This document shows, one piece after another, positions 1-9,302 of a stretch of 50,897 nucleotides of DNA. Source of the DNA: Arsenicicoccus bolidensis DSM 15745. Its GTDB lineage: Bacteria > Actinomycetota > Actinomycetes > Actinomycetales > Dermatophilaceae. The notes under the pieces were generated by a model. It ran no database searches and was not told where the DNA came from. It saw only the letters and a program-made list of their open reading frames with translations. Both the position numbers and the translations under genes were made by a program. Within the stretch, counting starts at the first letter, position 1, and each line of letters starts with the position of its first letter. The DNA is taken from positions 1 through 50,897 of the forward strand of contig NZ_AUFG01000027.1 of assembly GCF_000426385.1 (NCBI RefSeq), in the 5' to 3' direction.

Positions 1-1236
1 ATGACCGCCGCGGACCTGACCAACGATTCCGGGCCCGCCCTGCAATTAAGCGCAATGCGAGTCGTTGAGGACCTGATCGCCAGCGACTCGGAGACCGGGC
101 AAATCTTGACGGCTCGAGGGAGCGGGAAGTGGGGCGTGATCCAACTGGCGCATGCCCGCATCGGTGGCCGCCTCGTCCTGACTGGCGCCCAGATCGAGCA
201 CACCGCCCCGGTCTCAACTGAGGATGGGGTGGCCGGCCCGGGCCTGAACGCGCCCAGCCTGGTCACGGGGGCAAACATGCTGCTCGACAAGTGCCACATC
301 ACCGGCTCCGGGCCCCAGGGCGCGGTCCGGCTGGCCGGCGCTCACATCGGCGGCATGCTCTCCCTGGCTGGCACAAGCGTAGAGAGTGTAAGTGGGCCTG
401 CCTTGTCGGCCCCCCGCATCACCACCGATCGTGGCCTACGACTGGACGGCGCCACTCTCACCTCCCCGCCCGGCATCCCCGCGGAAGGTGACATCAAGGG
501 CACTGAGAGCGAGGAGAAGGGAGCTGACGGAGTGGCCAAGGGCACGGTGCGATTTATCGGTGCCACCATCCGCGGAAACCTGGTCCTGGACCTCGACCTC
601 ATCAACGCTGCGATCGATCCCGAGCGTCGTCAATTGTGGGCTGTTGAAGATCTCACCTATACCAACACGCCGACCGGCCCAGCGGGCCTTCCCCTGCACT
701 CACGGCACTGGCTGGGGCTGCTGCGCAAGGGTACGACCGGGTACCGAGCACAGCCCTACCAACACCTCGCCGCCGCGACTAGGGCGGCGGGCCACGACGA
801 GGAAACGCGCACCGTCCTGATCACTCAGCGTGAACACCAGATCGCCGCCGGCGGCCTGACCCGCGGCTCACGCGCGTGGGCCCGGTTCACCGGCCTGACA
901 TTGAAATACGGCTACCAGCCCTGGCGAGCCCTCATCTGGGCCAGCGGCGCCACCTTCCTTGCCATACTCCTTGCCCTCACCCTCGGCGGCCAGGGCGGAC
1001 TCGCTCACACCACCGCGGGTGGCGGCGGACCATGCGGCGCCGCAGAACGCATCAGCTACGCCCTCGACGGCTTCCTCCCCCTCGTCCGCACCGGCGCCCG
1101 CGACACCTGCCGACCCGTCCTCGACACCTGGCCAGGAACCATCATCCAATTTGGGGGCTGGACCCTCGGTCTCATCACCTGGGCCTTCATCACCCTCTTC
1201 ATCGCCGGCTTCACCAACATCATCCGCAAGACCTGA
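1..1236 (+). CDS. 3' part of repeat-rich membrane protein (junction-spanning gene)
   Basis: This is the continuation of the frame leaving the right edge, so the ATG at base 1 is probably not the start. Residues 1-200 carry IGG-x-L repeats (ARIGGRLVL, AHIGGMLSL, ATIRGNLVL) typical of a right-handed beta-helix stack. A central segment (about 215-300) is charged and likely cytoplasmic. Two hydrophobic segments near residues 308-330 and 385-408 indicate a membrane-anchored C-terminus, with a Cys-containing loop between them. It stands alone, downstream of a decayed pentapeptide-type fragment at 50093-50260. No catalytic residues are recognisable and function is unknown. Confidence 0.75.
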   Translation: MTAADLTNDSGPALQLSAMRVVEDLIASDSETGQILTARGSGKWGVIQLAHARIGGRLVLTGAQIEHTAPVSTEDGVAGPGLNAPSLVTGANMLLDKCHITGSGPQGAVRLAGAHIGGMLSLAGTSVESVSGPALSAPRITTDRGLRLDGATLTSPPGIPAEGDIKGTESEEKGADGVAKGTVRFIGATIRGNLVLDLDLINAAIDPERRQLWAVEDLTYTNTPTGPAGLPLHSRHWLGLLRKGTTGYRAQPYQHLAAATRAAGHDEETRTVLITQREHQIAAGGLTRGSRAWARFTGLTLKYGYQPWRALIWASGATFLAILLALTLGGQGGLAHTTAGGGGPCGAAERISYALDGFLPLVRTGARDTCRPVLDTWPGTIIQFGGWTLGLITWAFITLFIAGFTNIIRKT

Positions 1237-1442
1237 CGCACCAGGACGCTCCTGAGACGGGCTCGTGCTTGTCCAGCACCAATAACACGCACCGTCCTGA
1301 TTCGAAACCCCGGCCCACTGAAACACCTCCTCCAGCAGCCTGTGATAGCGGCCCTCGATTCCGAGCCGCCCCGACGGCGTGTCAACCGCGCCGAAAACGA
1401 CCGTTTTTGGGAAGGGACTAGCGGTGATTGTTCGGGTGTGAA

Positions 1443-1562
1443 TGTCCGAAGTCGTCTGCACAGGTGACCTGCACGTTCGAGGCAGTGTGCACAGAAGTTT
1501 GATCGCCCGGCGTGTCCGTACCCGTGTGCACGATCGGCTTGTTATTCCATAGTGCTGTGCAC
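1443..1562. repeat. candidate left terminal region of Tn402-like element with TGTGCAC repeats
   Basis: Upstream of tniA the sequence has TGTGCAC at 1486, 1525 and 1556 and a related TCTGCAC near 1455. A TGTC motif at 1443 is followed by AAGTCGTCTGCAC. Tn402/Tn5053 elements begin with TGTC and carry several TniA-binding repeats, so this is a plausible IRi end. I could not find the matching right end. Confidence 0.4.
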
Positions 1563-3260
1563 GACGAAACGGTCGATGAGGACCGAGTTCCTGAGCTTGG
1601 TCTACTGACCGTCCCCGAAGAGGTGTGGGCGCTGGCGGTGCGCCGGGCGGAGGTGATCGGCCCGCTGGCCGAGGCCGGGACGGCCGGTGCGGAGGCAATG
1701 GAGGCGGCCGTCGAGCAGCTGGGCATCTCGCGTAGGCAGGTCTATGTCTTGCTGCGTCGGTGGCGCGAGGGACAAGGTGTGGTCTCCGATCTGCTCCCGG
1801 GTCGCTCCAGCGGTGGCCGCGGCGGTCAGCGGCTGTCGGCCGAGGTCGAGGCGGTCATTCGGGAGGTCCTGCGCAAGCACTACCTGACACGGCAGCGCAA
1901 GACGACCGCCGCGGTGCACCGCGAGATCACGCGGGTGTGCCGCACCCGCGGCCTGCCAGTGCCTTCACTCGGCGCGATTACGCGCCGCATCGCGGTCCTT
2001 GACCCACACGCCGAGACAACAGCGCGTCGGGGAGCAGGCGCGGCCTGAGCGCTGGAGTCGGCCGGTGGGCAGGTGCCACCGGTGTCCGGGGTGCTGGAGC
2101 AGGTACAGATCGATCACACCGTGGTGGACCTGATCGTGGTCGATGAGCACCACCGTTTGCCGATCGGGCGGCCGTACGTGACGGTCGCGATCGACGTCTT
2201 CTCCCGGTGCATCGTGGGCCTGGTAATCACCCTGGAGGCACCCTCGGCGCTGTCGGTGGGGTTGTGCCTGGCGCACATGGTCACCGACAAGCGGGCATGG
2301 CTGGAGCACCTGGACATCGAGGCGGGCTGGCCGATGGCGGGCAAGCCCGGCGAGTTGTACTTGGACAACGCGGCGGAGTTCAAGAGCGAGGCCCTGCGGC
2401 GGGGCTGTGAGCAACACGGGATCACGCTGCGCTACCGGCCACCTGGACGCCCGCACTACGGCGGCATCATCGAGCGGGTCATCGGCACGCTGATGGAGAT
2501 GGTCCACGAGCTGCCCGGCACGACGTTCTCCAACCCAGCCCAGCGCGGCAGCTACGACTCCGAGGCCAAGGCCGCCTTGACGGTCGCGGAGCTGGAGAAG
2601 TGGCTGGCCCTCGCGGTGGCGAGCTACCACGGCAAGATCCACGGCACGATCGCGCAGACGCCACAGGCCCGCTGGGCCGCTGGCACGGCCCAGACGCCTG
2701 CGGTGACGGTGGCCAACGAGACCGCCTTCTTGGTGGACTTCCTGCCGGTGATCCGCAGGACGCTGACGCGCACCGGGTTCGTCATCGACCACGTGCGCTA
2801 TTTCAGCGACGCGCTCAAGCCGTGGATCGCCCGCCGCGGTCAGCTGGACCGGTTCGTGATCCGCCGCGATCCGCGCGACATCAGCCGTATCTGGGTGCTC
2901 GACCCCGAGGGCGGGTCCTACCTGACGGTTCCCTACCGCACGCAATCCCATCCGGCGGTGAGTGTGTGGGAGCACCGCGCCGCGGTGGAACGGCTCCGGG
3001 CAGAGGGCCGGGCGCAGGTCGATGAGGAGGCGCTGTTCCGGATGGTCGAACAGATGCGCACCATTGCCGACACCGCCAAATCGACCACACGCAAGGCCCG
3101 CCGAGACGCTGAACGCCGCAGCAAAGCGGGTGCCGCAGGCCCACGGGACAAGCCCGCCGTGGCGGTCCCGCCCGAGGACATCCCGGCTGGTGACGCCGGC
3201 AGGGCCAGTGCCACTGATGCGGGGTCCGTGGCGCCGTTCGAGGTGATCGAGCAGTGGTGA
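1512..3260 (+). pseudogene. tniA: TniA-type DDE transposase interrupted by an in-frame stop
   Basis: Two open stretches lie in the same frame, separated by TGA at 2046-2048. The upstream part (GTG 1512, or 1557 which fits better beyond the terminal repeats) has an HTH region (QLGISRRQVYVLLRRWREG). The downstream part, with GTG 2073 as first possible restart, holds the integrase core: IDHT (first Asp), YLDNAAEF (second Asp) and GGIIERV (Glu), then a Mu-type C-terminal domain. Intact TniA is one polypeptide of about 550 residues. Just before the stop another frame reads RRGEQARP, which resembles the expected continuation, so compensating indels are possible. It overlaps tniB by a GTGA junction. 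Confidence 0.8.
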
Positions 3261-4038
3261 GCCAGGACCGGACAGTCGAGGACGTCGCGGATGGCGACCT
3301 TGGTCATCTGCACGCCAGTGCCCGGGCCGTGGCCCGGCTGCCGGCGGATGAGCGGCTGCGGCACGTGCGCGCCGACCGGTGGATCGGCTACTCCCGCGCC
3401 ACCGCGGCGCTGGAGCGACTGGAGACGCTGTACGCGTGGCCCGGCAACCAGCGCATGCCCAACCTGTTGCTGATCGGCCCGACGAACAACGGTAAGTCGA
3501 TGATCATCGAGAAGTTCCGCCGCCTCCACCCGGCCACGTCCCACGCCGATCGTGAGCAGATGCCGGTGCTCGCGGTGCAGATGCCTTCAGAGCCCTCGGT
3601 GATCCGCTTCTACGTCGCGCTGCTGGCCGCGATGGGAGCACCGCTACGTCCGCGCCAGCGGCTGGCCGAGCTGGAGCAGGTCACCTTGGCGCTCCTGCGC
3701 GCGGTCGGGGTGCGGGTCCTGGTCATCGACGAACTGCATAACCTCCTGGCTGGGCGCGGTGAGACTCGGCGCGAGTTCCTCAACCTCATCCGGTTCTTGG
3801 GCAACGAGCTGCGCATCCCGCTCGTGGGGGTCGGGACCCGCGAGGCCTATCTGGCGATCCGCTCCGATGATCAGCTGGAGAACCGCTTCGAGCCGTTCAC
3901 CCTGCCCCGCTGGGAATCGAACGAGGAGACCCGCACGCTGTTGGCCAGCTTCGCTGCGGCCTTCCCGCTACGCCGCCCCTCGACGATCGCCACTGAGGAC
4001 ATGGCCCGCTACCTGGTCTCCCGCAGTGAGGGCACCAT
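3254..4038 (+). pseudogene. tniB: 5' part of TniB transposition ATPase, cut by an IS21-family insertion
   Basis: TniB is the AAA+ partner of TniA, choosing target DNA. The frame shows Walker A GPTNNGKS, Walker B VLVIDELHN and sensor-like GVGTREA. Native sequence ends at GTI (ACC-ATT, 4034-4039). The frame then reads into the element end as DCDRLIWPHRDGLIWPHW and stops at 4121-4123, giving a 289-residue chimera. The missing 49 C-terminal codons are at 10959-11108. Start GTG 3254 or 3257 overlaps the tniA stop. Loss of the C-terminal part probably abolishes function, although the ATPase core is complete. Confidence 0.88.
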
Positions 4039-4133
4039 TGACTGTGACAGGTTGATCTGGCCCCATCGTGACGGCCTGATCTGGCCCCACTGGCGACTCG
4101 CCGGGGTGGTTGTGACGGTTTGATCTGGCCCCA
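4039..4133. repeat. left end of IS21-like element: three IstA-type repeats
   Basis: The motif GTGAC-N4/5-TGATCTGGCCCC occurs at about 4044, 4068 and 4112 (variants TTGATCTGGCCCC, CTGATCTGGCCCC and TTTGATCTGGCCCC). The outer 50 bp (4039-4088) pairs with the right end. Multiple internal repeats are usual at IS21-family ends, where they bind IstA. Confidence 0.8.
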
Positions 4134-4178
4134 CCCCAGCCTTGCTCAAATCAGAGCACTCGAGGGATCGGGGTTGGG

Positions 4179-5864
4179 ATGGGATCACGTGTGGAGTTGT
4201 TCGCTGCGATACGTCGGGACGCGCGGGTCGAGGAGATCTCGATCCGCGAACTGGCCCGCCGTCACGGGGTGCACCGGCGCACCGTAAGGCACGCGCTGGC
4301 ATCAGCGGAGCCGGCACCACGGAAGGCACCGACACGGTCGGCACCGCGGTTGGACCCGTTCAAGGACGCCATCGACGGCATGCTCCGCGCGGATCTGGAC
4401 GCGCCGAGGAAGCAACGGCATACCGCGACCCGGATCCTCGCTCGCCTCGTCGACGAGCAGGCCGCGACCGGTCTGTCGTACTCGACCGTGCGGGACTACG
4501 TGCGGGTCCGGCGGGCACAGATCGACCTCGAGGGCGGACGCCGCCTTGAGGCGTTCATCGCCCAACACCACGGCCCGGGTGGGGAGGCCGAGGTCGACTT
4601 CGGTGAGGTCTGGGTCGTCTTGGGCGGGGTGAGGACCAAGTGCTACATGTTCGTCCTGTGGCTCTCCCACTCCGGGAAGGCGATCCACCGTGTGTACCCC
4701 ACCCAGGCGCAGGAAGCGTTCCTCCAAGGGCATATTGAGGCGTTCGACGCGATCGGCGGGATCCCCACGAAGCACATCAAGTACGACAACCTCACCTCCG
4801 CAGTCACGGCCGTCATCCACGGACCGGGCCGTGCCCGCAACGAGAACGACCGGTGGGTGCTGTTCCGGTCGCACTACGGCTTTGACGCGTTCTACTGCCA
4901 GTCCGGCATCGAGGGCGCCCATGAGAAGGGCGGCGTCGAGGGCGCGGTCGGGTGGTTCCGCCGCAACCACCTGGTCCCCATGCCTGAGGTCGATTCGCTT
5001 GACCAGCTGAACGAGCAGATCAAGGCGTGGGAGGCCGCCGACGAGGACCGGCGGATCAGTGGTCGCCTGAACACGATCGGGCACGACTTCACCGCCGAAC
5101 AACCCCTGCTCAGGCCGCTGCCGATGGAGGTGTTCGAACCGGGACTGGTGCTGAACCCTCGCGTGGACCGGTCCTCGATGATCAGTGTGCGGATGGTGAA
5201 GTACTCCGTCCCGGCGCACCTGATCGGTCGCCGCGTGCGCGTCAGCCTGCGCGCGACCGAGGTGGTCGTGTTCGAGGGCCGCACCGTGGTGGCTATGCAC
5301 CCACGGGTCGTGGCCCGGGGCACCAGCCGGGTCGTCCTGGATCACTACCTAGAGGTGTTGCGGTTCAAGCCCGGCGCCCTTCCCGGATCTACTGCTCTGG
5401 CGCAAGCCCGCGCTGCAGGGGTGTTCACCTCGGCGCATGAGGCGTTCTGGGCGGCCAGCCGGAAGGTCAACGGCGACGCTGACGGCACGCGTGAGCTCGT
5501 CGACGTCCTGCTGCTCCACCGCTCCCTCACAGCCGAGCAGGTCACCGCCGGGATCGCCGCCGCCCTGACCGTGGGCGCGGTGTCCGCGGACGTCGTCGCG
5601 GTCGAAGCCCGCCGACACACCCCCGACACCACCACGGCGACGGGTGGGGCCAGCTCTGACCGTCATCACGTTGCTCGAGGCGATACGCGCGAGCAACGCG
5701 TTGTCAGTCTGACCCAACGCCGCCTGACCGACCCTGCCGCAGTGATCGCCGGTCTCCCACCCGATACCCGGCCGATCCCGTCCGTGGTCGCCTACGACGA
5801 ACTGCTCCCACGACGACGCACCACCACCCCTCCCACCCCTGATGTGAAAGCGAGCACCAGCTGA
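4179..5864 (+). CDS. istA: IS21-family transposase IstA
   Basis: A 561-residue DDE transposase. The N-terminus has an HTH (residues 22-42, IRELARRHGVHRRTVRHAL). The RNase-H core shows D140 in EVDFGEV, D203 in KYDNLTS and the Glu region in HEKGGVEGAV (249-256). A beta-rich Mu-type C-terminal domain (RVSLRATEVVVFEGRTVV) follows. Length is slightly above the usual 390-550. ATG 4179 follows a purine-rich stretch and the three end repeats. Its TGA shares one base with the istB ATG, so the two are translationally coupled. The gene looks intact. Confidence 0.95.
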   Translation: MGSRVELFAAIRRDARVEEISIRELARRHGVHRRTVRHALASAEPAPRKAPTRSAPRLDPFKDAIDGMLRADLDAPRKQRHTATRILARLVDEQAATGLSYSTVRDYVRVRRAQIDLEGGRRLEAFIAQHHGPGGEAEVDFGEVWVVLGGVRTKCYMFVLWLSHSGKAIHRVYPTQAQEAFLQGHIEAFDAIGGIPTKHIKYDNLTSAVTAVIHGPGRARNENDRWVLFRSHYGFDAFYCQSGIEGAHEKGGVEGAVGWFRRNHLVPMPEVDSLDQLNEQIKAWEAADEDRRISGRLNTIGHDFTAEQPLLRPLPMEVFEPGLVLNPRVDRSSMISVRMVKYSVPAHLIGRRVRVSLRATEVVVFEGRTVVAMHPRVVARGTSRVVLDHYLEVLRFKPGALPGSTALAQARAAGVFTSAHEAFWAASRKVNGDADGTRELVDVLLLHRSLTAEQVTAGIAAALTVGAVSADVVAVEARRHTPDTTTATGGASSDRHHVARGDTREQRVVSLTQRRLTDPAAVIAGLPPDTRPIPSVVAYDELLPRRRTTTPPTPDVKASTS

Positions 5865-6679
5865 TGAGCCCGACACCGGTGGCCACCCCGGTCAGTCCAA
5901 CGTTGCGCCGCCGGCGTGGGATGACCGAAGAGGCCGCGATCGCCGCGGTCGACCAGGCCTGCCGCCGACTTCGGTTACCCACGATCCGGGCCCTGGTCGA
6001 CGAGGCCCTGTCGGTGGCGAAGAAGGAGCAGCTGACCTACCAAGGCTTCCTGGCCGAGCTGCTGCTGGCCGAGGTCGACGACCGGGACCGACGCTCGTCG
6101 GTGCGCCGGGTCAAGGCGGCCGGGTTCCCGCGGGACAAGTGGCTCGGGGACTTCGACTTCGACGCCAACACCGCGATCAACCCCGCGACCGTGCACGAAC
6201 TCGCCAAGGGCGACTGGATCCGCCGAGGCGACCCGCTGTGCCTGATCGGGGACTCCGGCACCGGCAAGTCCCACTTGCTCATCGCCCTGGGGACGGCGGC
6301 CGCCGAGCAGGGGTACCGGGTTCGGTACACACTGGCCACCAAGCTCGTGAACGAGCTCGTCGAAGCCGCCGACGACAAACAGCTCGCCAAGACCATCGCC
6401 CGCTATGGCCGGGTCGACCTGCTCATGATCGACGAGCTCGGCTACATGGAACTCGACCGCCGCGGCGCCGAACTTCTCTTCCAGGTCCTCACCGAACGCG
6501 AAGAGAAGAACTCCATCGCGATCGCCTCGAACCAGTCGTTCTCCGGGTGGACCGACACCTTCACCGACCCCCGCCTGTGCGCCGCGATCGTGGACCGGCT
6601 CACCTACAACGGCACCATCATCGAAACCGGCACCCACTCCTACCGGCTCGCCCACGCCCGGGCCAACGTTGTCGTATGA
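5864..6679 (+). CDS. istB: IS21-family helper ATPase IstB
   Basis: A 271-residue AAA+ protein related to DnaC/DnaA, which remodels target DNA and activates IstA. Walker A is GDSGTGKS at residues 129-136, Walker B is LLMIDELGY near 180, and there is a sensor-type SNQSFSGW. The long N-terminal extension is the usual IstB N-domain. It directly follows istA with a TGATG overlap. No inverted end follows its stop; an 82-bp gap leads into the arsR promoter, so this is not the edge of the element. Confidence 0.95.
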   Translation: MSPTPVATPVSPTLRRRRGMTEEAAIAAVDQACRRLRLPTIRALVDEALSVAKKEQLTYQGFLAELLLAEVDDRDRRSSVRRVKAAGFPRDKWLGDFDFDANTAINPATVHELAKGDWIRRGDPLCLIGDSGTGKSHLLIALGTAAAEQGYRVRYTLATKLVNELVEAADDKQLAKTIARYGRVDLLMIDELGYMELDRRGAELLFQVLTEREEKNSIAIASNQSFSGWTDTFTDPRLCAAIVDRLTYNGTIIETGTHSYRLAHARANVVV

Positions 6680-6727
6680 CCGTGCGGCTCTATGGGCGGG
6701 CATCGCTCGATGCTTCTCCTCGCGGAC

Positions 6728-6773
6728 TTGACCCTGGCGGCTCATTCCCTATTATCTGATCATGCGCTCAGAT
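6728..6773 (+). promoter_or_regulatory. arsR-operon promoter and operator dyad
   Basis: TTGACC (6728-6733), 16 bp, then TATTAT (6750-6755) form a near-consensus promoter. The ATG at 6762 lies only six bases after the -10 box, predicting a leaderless transcript. The dyad ATCTGA-N8-TCAGAT (6754-6773) overlaps the -10 box and start codon, where an ArsR/SmtB repressor would block initiation. Confidence 0.7.
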
Positions 6774-7175
6774 GACATGGTTGTTGGGTTGGATGGCTGT
6801 TCGGTCCACTGCGTTCACCCGGAGAAGGTCCAGCTCGTGCTGGATGCCACGCTCCCGGCAGATGAGCTGGCGCGGGCGGCGAGCATGTTCAAGCTCCTCG
6901 GCGACCCGACCCGGGCGCGGTTGCTGTTCGCGCTTCTCGAGGCCGGTGAGCTGTGCGTGTGCGACCTGGCCGCCGCGACCGGTGTGCAGGAGGCGACGGT
7001 GTCGCAGTCGTTGCGGATGCTGCGCGCCTCCGCGGTGGTGACCGGTCGCCGGCAGGGCAGGTTGGTGTTCTACCGGCTCGCGGACGCCCACGTGCGGATG
7101 CTGCTGGACCTGACCAGGGAGCACATCGCCCACGACCAAGCAGCCGGCATCGCGTCAGCCCAGGCGATCCGGTGA
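6762..7175 (+). CDS. ArsR/SmtB-family metal-responsive repressor (CadC/CmtR-like)
   Basis: A 137-residue winged-helix repressor. The ELCVCDL motif at 63-69 (C65, C67) is the alpha-3 metal site that senses Cd, Pb, As or Zn in CadC, ArsR and related proteins. Extra N-terminal cysteines (C13, C17 in CSVHCVHP) recall the CadC N-terminal ligand pair. The recognition helix is in QEATVSQSLRMLRA. It heads the cargo operon and its stop overlaps the next GTG (GTGA), so it probably derepresses the two transporters when metal binds. The exact metal cannot be read from sequence. Confidence 0.9.
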   Translation: MRSDDMVVGLDGCSVHCVHPEKVQLVLDATLPADELARAASMFKLLGDPTRARLLFALLEAGELCVCDLAAATGVQEATVSQSLRMLRASAVVTGRRQGRLVFYRLADAHVRMLLDLTREHIAHDQAAGIASAQAIR

Positions 7176-8071
7176 GCGACGGACACGGCCACGGAAGCGC
7201 GGGCGGGGCGCATCGGTGGCGGCTGCGGTTGGCGTTCATCCTCGTCGCCGGCTACTTCGTCGTCGAGCTGGTGGCAGGTCTGCTGTCAGGGTCATTGGCG
7301 CTGCTCTCCGATGCCGGGCACATGGCCGCCGACGTGGTCGCGCTCGGTGCGGCGTTGGTGGCCACCCGGATCGCCTCTCGCCCGGACAGCACCGGTCGTC
7401 GCACGTTCGGGTCCTACCGTGCCGAGGTGTTCGCCTCCGGCCTGGCTGTCCTGTTGATGCTCGGGGTCTCGGTCTACATCGCGGTGGAGGCCATCGGGCG
7501 CATCGGCGCCACGGCGGAGATCGCCTCGGGGCCGATGCTGATCGTCGGCGGCATCGGCCTGGTGGTCAACATCATCGCCCTGCTGCTGTTGCGCGGCGGG
7601 GCCAGCGACAGCCTGAACGTCAAGGGCGCCTACCTCGAGGTCGTCGCCGACACCGTCGGCTCTGTTGGCGTCATCGTCGCCGGGGTCATGGTGGCCGCGA
7701 CCGGAAACGCGTGGTGGGACACCGGCATCGCCTTGGCCATCGCCATCTTCGTCGCCGTCCGCGCGATCATCCTGGGCCGGGAGGTCCTCACGGTCCTGGG
7801 GCAGCACGCGCCCGCGGACATGGCACCGGACGACGTCGAAGCCGCCTTGGCAGCCGTCCCGGGTGTGAGCAACGTGCATGACCTGCACGTGTGGACCCTC
7901 ACCTCGGGGATGAACGTGGCCACCGCCCACCTGATGACCAGTGAGGGCGCGGACGCGCACGCCGTCCTGGACAGCGCCCGAACGGTCATGCTCACCAGCT
8001 TCGGCGTCGAGCACGCCACCCTCCAGGTCGAACCCAACACCCACACCGGATGCAAGGAGGTCACCTGGTGA
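7172..8071 (+). CDS. czcD: cation diffusion facilitator (CzcD-like metal efflux)
   Basis: A 299-residue CDF transporter exporting divalent metals (Zn, Cd or Co) against protons. It starts GTG 7172 within the arsR stop. The N-terminus is His-rich (DGHGHG, then AHRW). Transmembrane helix 2 carries SLALLSDAGHMAADV, with the HxxxD-type site, and helix 5 has LEVVADTVGS. A CzcD-type C-terminal cytoplasmic domain (VPGVSNVHDLHVWTLT) closes it. Six membrane helices can be traced. It is coupled to the following CDF gene by another GTGA overlap. Confidence 0.93.
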   Translation: MSDGHGHGSAGGAHRWRLRLAFILVAGYFVVELVAGLLSGSLALLSDAGHMAADVVALGAALVATRIASRPDSTGRRTFGSYRAEVFASGLAVLLMLGVSVYIAVEAIGRIGATAEIASGPMLIVGGIGLVVNIIALLLLRGGASDSLNVKGAYLEVVADTVGSVGVIVAGVMVAATGNAWWDTGIALAIAIFVAVRAIILGREVLTVLGQHAPADMAPDDVEAALAAVPGVSNVHDLHVWTLTSGMNVATAHLMTSEGADAHAVLDSARTVMLTSFGVEHATLQVEPNTHTGCKEVTW

Positions 8072-8862
8072 CCACATGGACCGCCCTGACCACCCCCGAA
8101 CGGCGCGCGACCCTGATGCGCCGCGCCCAGCTGCTCGCCGCTGCCTCCGTTGCCTACAACACCGTCGAGGCCGTCATCGCGATCACCGCCGGGAATATCG
8201 CCGGCTCCTCCGCGCTGGTCGGGTTCGGCCTGGACTCCCTGGTCGAGGTGTCCTCCGGGCTGGTGATCCTGTGGCAGTTCCGCCACCGCCTGCCAGAGAG
8301 CCGGGAACGCGCGGCGCAGCGCCTCATCGCCATCTCGTTCTTCGCCCTGGCCGCCTACCTCACCGTCGAGGCCGGGCACGCCCTGATCACCGGCGCCCGC
8401 CCTGACTCCAGCCCCGTCGGGATCGGCCTGGCCCTCGCCTCCCTGGCGGTGATGCCCTTCCTCAGCGTGTGGCAGCGCCGCACCGGTCGCGAGCTTGGCT
8501 CGGCCGCTGTCGAGGGCGACGGCACCCAGACCCTGCTGTGCACCTACCTGTCCGCGGTGCTGCTGGTCGGCCTGGTGCTCAACGCCACCCTCGGCTGGTT
8601 CTGGGCCGACCCGCTCGCTGCCCTGATCATCGCGGCCGTCGCGGCCCGCGAGGGCTGGCAGAACTGGCAGGGTGACGACTGCTGCGCCCCGGCGGCGCTC
8701 TCTGCCATGGGGGCCGGTGCTGACACCGACACCACGACCTCAGCCTCGCAATGCGCCGCGGATGACTGCTGCACCACCTCGACGAGCGGCGTCGACCAGG
8801 CAGCGGACCGACAGGCGGCACCCACCCCCGTGACCCTCGCCCGGCGCGAGGACCACTCGTGA
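8068..8862 (+). CDS. second cation transporter of CDF type with Cys-rich tail
   Basis: A 264-residue membrane protein starting at GTG 8068, which has AAGGAGG (8054-8060) at ideal spacing; an in-frame ATG further up lies inside the upstream gene. Helices follow the CDF plan: NTVEAVIAITAGNIAGSS, GFGLDSLVEVSSG, then four more. A separate C-terminal CDF domain is missing. In its place is a tail with DDCCAP and DDCCTT cysteine pairs, a likely soft-metal binding site. It overlaps genes on both sides. The family is often found beside CmtR-type regulators; its substrate is unknown. Confidence 0.85.
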   Translation: MTTWTALTTPERRATLMRRAQLLAAASVAYNTVEAVIAITAGNIAGSSALVGFGLDSLVEVSSGLVILWQFRHRLPESRERAAQRLIAISFFALAAYLTVEAGHALITGARPDSSPVGIGLALASLAVMPFLSVWQRRTGRELGSAAVEGDGTQTLLCTYLSAVLLVGLVLNATLGWFWADPLAALIIAAVAAREGWQNWQGDDCCAPAALSAMGAGADTDTTTSASQCAADDCCTTSTSGVDQAADRQAAPTPVTLARREDHS

Positions 8863-9206
8863 GCCGCCGCATGCCAGCCCAGATCCGTGCGGCGTTCGAC
8901 GCCGAGCTGCGCCACGCCCGCACGGCCACCACGAGCGGGCAACGGTGGGCGGCGCTGGAACGGGCGCACATCCTGTCCCAACCCTGGGCCTGGCCGCACA
9001 CCCGCGCCCACGCGGTCATGTTCGCTCTGGCGTGGAGCGAGCACGACCGCCGCGAAGCCGCCGGGCAGGTCCTGCGGCTGCTAGTCGCCGCACCCGGATC
9101 CGCGCTCGGGCGCTACCCCGAGGGCAACACCGGCCGCGCCACCGTCCCGCTGACCCAGCCGATGCCCGTCCCGCAAGATCTCGCCGAACTCCTCACCCAC
9201 CGCTGA
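8859..9206 (+). CDS. DUF3703-family protein
   Basis: A 115-residue soluble protein. The pattern ERAHILSQ, then HTRAHAVMFALAW, then EGNTGRATV and a terminal PMPVPQDL is the DUF3703 signature, rich in His and Trp. The family commonly sits next to metal transporters and its biochemical role is unknown to me. It starts GTG 8859 overlapping the upstream stop, so it is the fourth gene of the arsR operon. A 96-bp gap separates it from the dsbA-like gene. Confidence 0.8.
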   Translation: MSRRMPAQIRAAFDAELRHARTATTSGQRWAALERAHILSQPWAWPHTRAHAVMFALAWSEHDRREAAGQVLRLLVAAPGSALGRYPEGNTGRATVPLTQPMPVPQDLAELLTHR

Positions 9207-9302
9207 CGCGGCTTCCTCCCACCCCGGGGAACCTGACCGGGCCCCCGACCCGTTCGCCCCACGAGCCCCCTGCCCTTCCTGACTTACCTGGAGCTGACCC
9301 CT

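Noticed and set aside
868..1698. Long minus-strand frame (276 residues) opposite the membrane gene and tniA
   Set aside because: Low-complexity Ser/Arg/Pro, covers two unrelated plus-strand genes and has no ribosome site; a GC3 shadow.
4302..5345. 347-residue minus-strand frame under istA
   Set aside because: Antisense to an intact DDE transposase; composition is that of a high-GC shadow (Arg/His/Gly rich).
7630..8379. Minus-strand frame opposite both CDF transporters
   Set aside because: Antisense to clear membrane proteins; no start site or domain.
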